NCBI GenBank assembly: GCA_029933275.1
Contig: JAOZOM010000078.1
Location: 1-7,803 of the forward strand
Source: Anaerolineales bacterium
Lineage (GTDB): Bacteria; Chloroflexota; Anaerolineae; Anaerolineales; Villigracilaceae
Reading direction: 5' to 3'
DNA length: 7,803 bases
Within the stretch, counting starts at the first letter, position 1; each line of letters begins with the position of its first letter. The notes under the pieces are model-generated. The model was not told the origin of the DNA and made no database searches. It saw nothing but the letters and a program-made list of their open reading frames with translations. The position numbers were made by a program, and so were the translations under genes. Positions 5,901-7,803 of the stretch are shown piece after piece.

Positions 5901-7351
5901 CTAAGGCTGGTTCGTTGGCGGACCTCCTGCTTGGAGACCTAATGCTGCAATCAGTGCTTCTTCTGTCACGCCCAGTTGAGCGGCAACCGATGCGAAATCA
6001 ATTTAGGGGCGTTCTTGATTGTCTGTAGGAGGCTGGCTATTGGTTTCGCCACTCACAGTTTCACCGCTCGCCGTAATCGCCGAAGGGTTCCCGTTTGTGT
6101 TTGCGGAGGTATTGCTATCCGTCACACAGCGGACGTAGTTATCTACTCGTCTTGCATCGCCCTGTGGTCTTGACAATGGGGTTCACTATATGCACTACCC
6201 GTTTTCGGGTCACTGCGTTGTGCGCCAGCCCCATGAACATCCATCCATTGACCATTCATATAGCCCATCGAGCGACCCAATTTGATATAAGCCCCATTCC
6301 TACCACGCAAGCTGGCATGAGTTGTGCTGCTCCAAAAAGCGGGATAATCAATCTGACCTGCTTCGTTTGTGATGCTCGAGATATTGAAAGTTGGGTCAAC
6401 CGCAGCAGAGTTAGATGTATCAGGAGAGCGGCTGTAATCCACGATGCTTTGCAATTCTTTCGCGTTTGGCAGACGCCAATCTGTTGAGCCGGCGTAGTCA
6501 AGGCTTTCACAATAATTGAGCGCAGTTTCCCAGTTCATGCCAGCTCCGCTATCGTTCTGCGTCCAAGTTAGACCGGTTGCATTATCGCTGACAGTACCGT
6601 CTCCATTGTCAACAAAGTCATTTTCTCCATAAGCGATATTGCCACGCACATAGATTACGAAGAAAGTTTTTTCGTTCTCACGCATCTCTAGACCGTAGCC
6701 TTTGATGCGTCCATCAGCAAAGTTGACTCCGAACATAGTTTCGTTGCCATTCATCGTCGTGCTGACATATTTCGTGCTGGTCGCCCATTGCGAATCAATC
6801 AGACGCTCGCCCGCACTTTCATCTCCATACTCAAAGTTAAAATAATCGGTGCCAATGAAGGGGACAAGATTCGATGCCGCCGGTCCACTCGGATCAAGCC
6901 CATCGAACTGGATTAGCGAATAAAGCTCTTTTACAGACGGAAGCCTCCAGTCCGAGTACCCGGCTAAGGTCACGTTTGATGCGCCAGCGACAGCTTGACT
7001 ATAGGTTATCTTTTCGCCGGGATCTTGTTGTCACATCAGACCTGTCATGTTATCCGTGATGGTTCCATCGGAATTATTCGTGTAGCTGGGCTGGCTTCCG
7101 TTATATTGGGCATCCTGCCCGACGAAAGACATCCCTGCGTCTGGACAAGCGACTTGGCTCTGGGCATCGTAGCAGTTCCCCTGATCGGTATCTACAATCG
7201 GATAAGTCAGCATCGTAGCAGGCGCATTTCCCTGCTGCGATGGGGATGCAAGCTGTTCAATAGAAGAGTTCTCGGCGATAGGTTGTGTGCCGCAAGCAGA
7301 TAGTCCAATTGCGAGGATAAGAAAGATTAAAGAAAGTTTTTTACTAAACAT
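5901..7351 (-). pseudogene. Broken secreted lipoprotein with two DUF1566 (Lcl_C) repeats
   Basis: The reading frame starts at ATG 7351 with a clear lipoprotein signal peptide (LIFLILAIGLSAC, Cys20) and carries two Lcl_C/DUF1566 modules, each with DGT-x-x-DN-x-TGL followed by DWRLP-x-x-KEL. Three lesions interrupt it. First, TGA at 7033-7031 falls exactly after TGLM, where the family has Trp; the second module reads TGLTW there, and translation resumes in the same frame as QQDPGEKITYSQAVAGA. Second, one base is missing near a CCCC run (6181-6178); restoring one C joins the frame to PQGDARRVDNYVRCV, the family's usual closing motif. Third, TAA at 6005-6003 is followed in frame by IDFASVAAQLGVTEEALIAAL and a final TAG at 5903-5901. 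Restored length would be about 483 residues. The intact pieces are 7351-7031 and the stretch ending at 6143. DUF1566 function is poorly known; a cell-surface role is inferred. Sequencing error could explain the missing base but hardly all three lesions. Confidence 0.82.
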
Positions 7352-7357
7352 GATTTT

Positions 7358-7364
7358 CTCCTTT
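7358..7364 (-). promoter_or_regulatory. Strong ribosome binding site of the DUF1566 lipoprotein gene
   Basis: AAAGGAG on the minus strand with 6 bases to ATG 7351, a near-ideal site. It fixes the start and shows that the broken gene kept its expression signals. Confidence 0.8.
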
Positions 7365-7370
7365 GTTAAG

Positions 7371-7390
7371 GAACGGGGTATTTCCCGTTC
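7371..7390 (-). promoter_or_regulatory. Hairpin at the 5' end of the DUF1566 mRNA leader
   Basis: GAACGGG and CCCGTTC form a perfect 7-bp stem (7390-7384 with 7377-7371) around a 6-base loop. It begins within a few bases of the expected transcription start below the TATACT box and ends 6 bases before the AAAGGAG site. A stem at the extreme 5' end usually protects an mRNA from decay; an RNA- or protein-binding role is possible. There is no U-tract, so it is not a terminator. Confidence 0.5.
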
Positions 7391-7399
7391 TACGCCAAG

Positions 7400-7433
7400 A
7401 GTATAGAGAAAAGATGTTCAGAAACTGTTTAGA
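7400..7433 (-). promoter_or_regulatory. Promoter of the DUF1566 lipoprotein gene with tandem 11-bp repeat box
   Basis: On the minus strand, half-site 1 TCTAAACAGTT (7433-7423) is followed by half-site 2 TCTGAACATCT (7422-7412), a 6-base gap and -10 TATACT (7405-7400). Half-site 2 and the 6-base gap length are identical to the response-regulator promoter, and half-site 1 differs at two bases. There is no recognisable -35. The box starts 17 bases after the lysK-like stop codon. Confidence 0.72.
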
Positions 7434-7440
7434 TGTTGTG

Positions 7441-7462
7441 AGTTTTTCCCCTAGTTTTTCCC
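7441..7462 (-). repeat. Short tandem repeat across the lysK stop codon
   Basis: The 10-mer AGTTTTTCCC (plus strand) occurs at 7441-7450 and again at 7453-7462, a period of 12. It repeats the last codons of the hydrolase (Gly-Lys-Asn, stop, then Gly-Lys-Asn again), so it looks like a local duplication at the gene end. Confidence 0.5.
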
Positions 7463-7803
7463 AGCTTTTGTCAACGATTTCAGCACTTCACTTAACACAT
7501 CCACCGCTTTCCCGTATTCTTCCAAAGAAATATGTTCGTTTGGTGTGTGGTCAAGGTTTGAATCTCCGGGACCATAAATCACCGCGGGGCATCCCCAAAC
7601 GGGAGCAACGATATTCACATCCGCTGTGCCAGTTTTGACGACGAAGCCGGGTTTGCCGCCTTCGGCTCTAATTCCTTTCAAAAAGGCGCGCACGAGGGGG
7701 GTATTCCGCTCGGCTTTGTAGGCGGGGATGGCGAAGCCGGTGCGCTCTACTGTTTCAGGCGCAGATAATTGCTCCAGTTGCGCGTACCAAGCCTCGGGCG
7801 CGA
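7451..7803 (-). CDS. lysK: LysK-like [LysW]-lysine/ornithine hydrolase, M20 family (C-terminal 116 residues)
   Basis: Metal-dependent deacylase of the M20 (ArgE/DapE) family. In the LysW pathway it releases lysine or ornithine from the LysW carrier protein in the cytoplasm. Only the C-terminal third is present: the frame is open from the window edge at 7803 to the TAG at 7453-7451. Diagnostic blocks are a KTGTADVNIVAPVWGCP segment and YGPGDSNLDHTPNEHISLEEY, close to the LysK/ArgE consensus. The His in DHTPNEH is expected to be the C-terminal metal ligand. An internal GTG at 7693 is not the true start because the conserved frame continues upstream of it. Other LysW-pathway genes are not visible; they may lie beyond 7803. 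ArgE or a general M20 peptidase is the alternative. No terminator is seen after the stop. Confidence 0.78.
   Translation of the reverse strand, partial: APEAWYAQLEQLSAPETVERTGFAIPAYKAERNTPLVRAFLKGIRAEGGKPGFVVKTGTADVNIVAPVWGCPAVIYGPGDSNLDHTPNEHISLEEYGKAVDVLSEVLKSLTKAGKN

Noticed and set aside
5976..6487. Plus-strand open frames at 5976-6173 and 6095-6487
   Set aside because: They lie opposite the DUF1566 coding sequence, resemble no family I know, and have low-quality composition.
6143..6973. Independent DUF1566 gene starting at GTG 6973
   Set aside because: It is in the same frame as the lipoprotein start at 7351 and begins mid-domain just after the TGA, with no ribosome binding site seen. 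It is a fragment of the broken gene.
7451..7693. Complete 80-residue gene starting at GTG 7693
   Set aside because: The conserved M20 frame continues upstream without a stop to 7803, so the GTG is an internal Val.
1..7803. CRISPR arrays, tRNA or rRNA genes, insertion sequences, attachment sites
   Set aside because: No regularly spaced repeats, cloverleaf sequences, transposase motifs or terminal inverted repeats were seen on either strand.

Overview
All genes in this window lie on the minus strand, so the reading order runs from position 7803 down to 1. The mix is a lysine/arginine M20 deacylase of the LysK type, Lcl_C/DUF1566 lipoproteins, lipoproteins with an LA/SxC lipobox, an orphan family 1 solute-binding lipoprotein, and an OmpR-type two-component system with an 'AHDLGSPL' H-box. 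This looks like a free-living Chloroflexota bacterium (Anaerolineae-like). That placement is inferred from recall of family content, not from a phylogenetic marker.

Layout in transcription order: (1) 7803-7451, the 3' end of a LysK-like [LysW]-aminoacyl hydrolase. (2) 7450-7352, a promoter with a two-part repeat box, a hairpin at the start of the leader and a strong ribosome binding site. (3) 7351-5901, a secreted lipoprotein with two DUF1566 (Lcl_C) repeats. It is broken by an in-frame TGA at a conserved Trp, a one-base deletion and an in-frame TAA, so it is called a pseudogene. (4) 5900-5687, a hairpin terminator and a second, diverged copy of the repeat-box promoter. (5) 5686-4241, an orphan extracellular solute-binding lipoprotein. 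(6) 4233-2053, a membrane sensor diguanylate cyclase (Cache-like, HAMP, PAS, GGDEF) 7 bases after it and probably in the same operon. (7) 2057-2018, a third copy of the repeat-box promoter. (8) 2017-1337, an OmpR/PhoB-family response regulator, with (9) its histidine kinase at 1334-1, cut by the window edge only a few codons before its likely end.

The most notable point is not a gene. Three promoters in this window share one layout: two 11-bp direct repeats (consensus about TCTAAACAACT then TCTGAACATCT) occupy the -35 region, followed after 6-7 bp by a TATAAT-like -10. Tandem 11-bp half-sites in place of a -35 are the hallmark of PhoB/OmpR-family activators, and the window encodes exactly such a regulator, whose own promoter carries the box. 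The simplest model is a local, self-activating regulon in which the kinase and regulator control themselves, the DUF1566 surface lipoprotein, and the solute-binding protein/diguanylate cyclase pair. This would link an envelope or solute signal to c-di-GMP. The regulator's start codon sits so close to its -10 that the mRNA should be leaderless.
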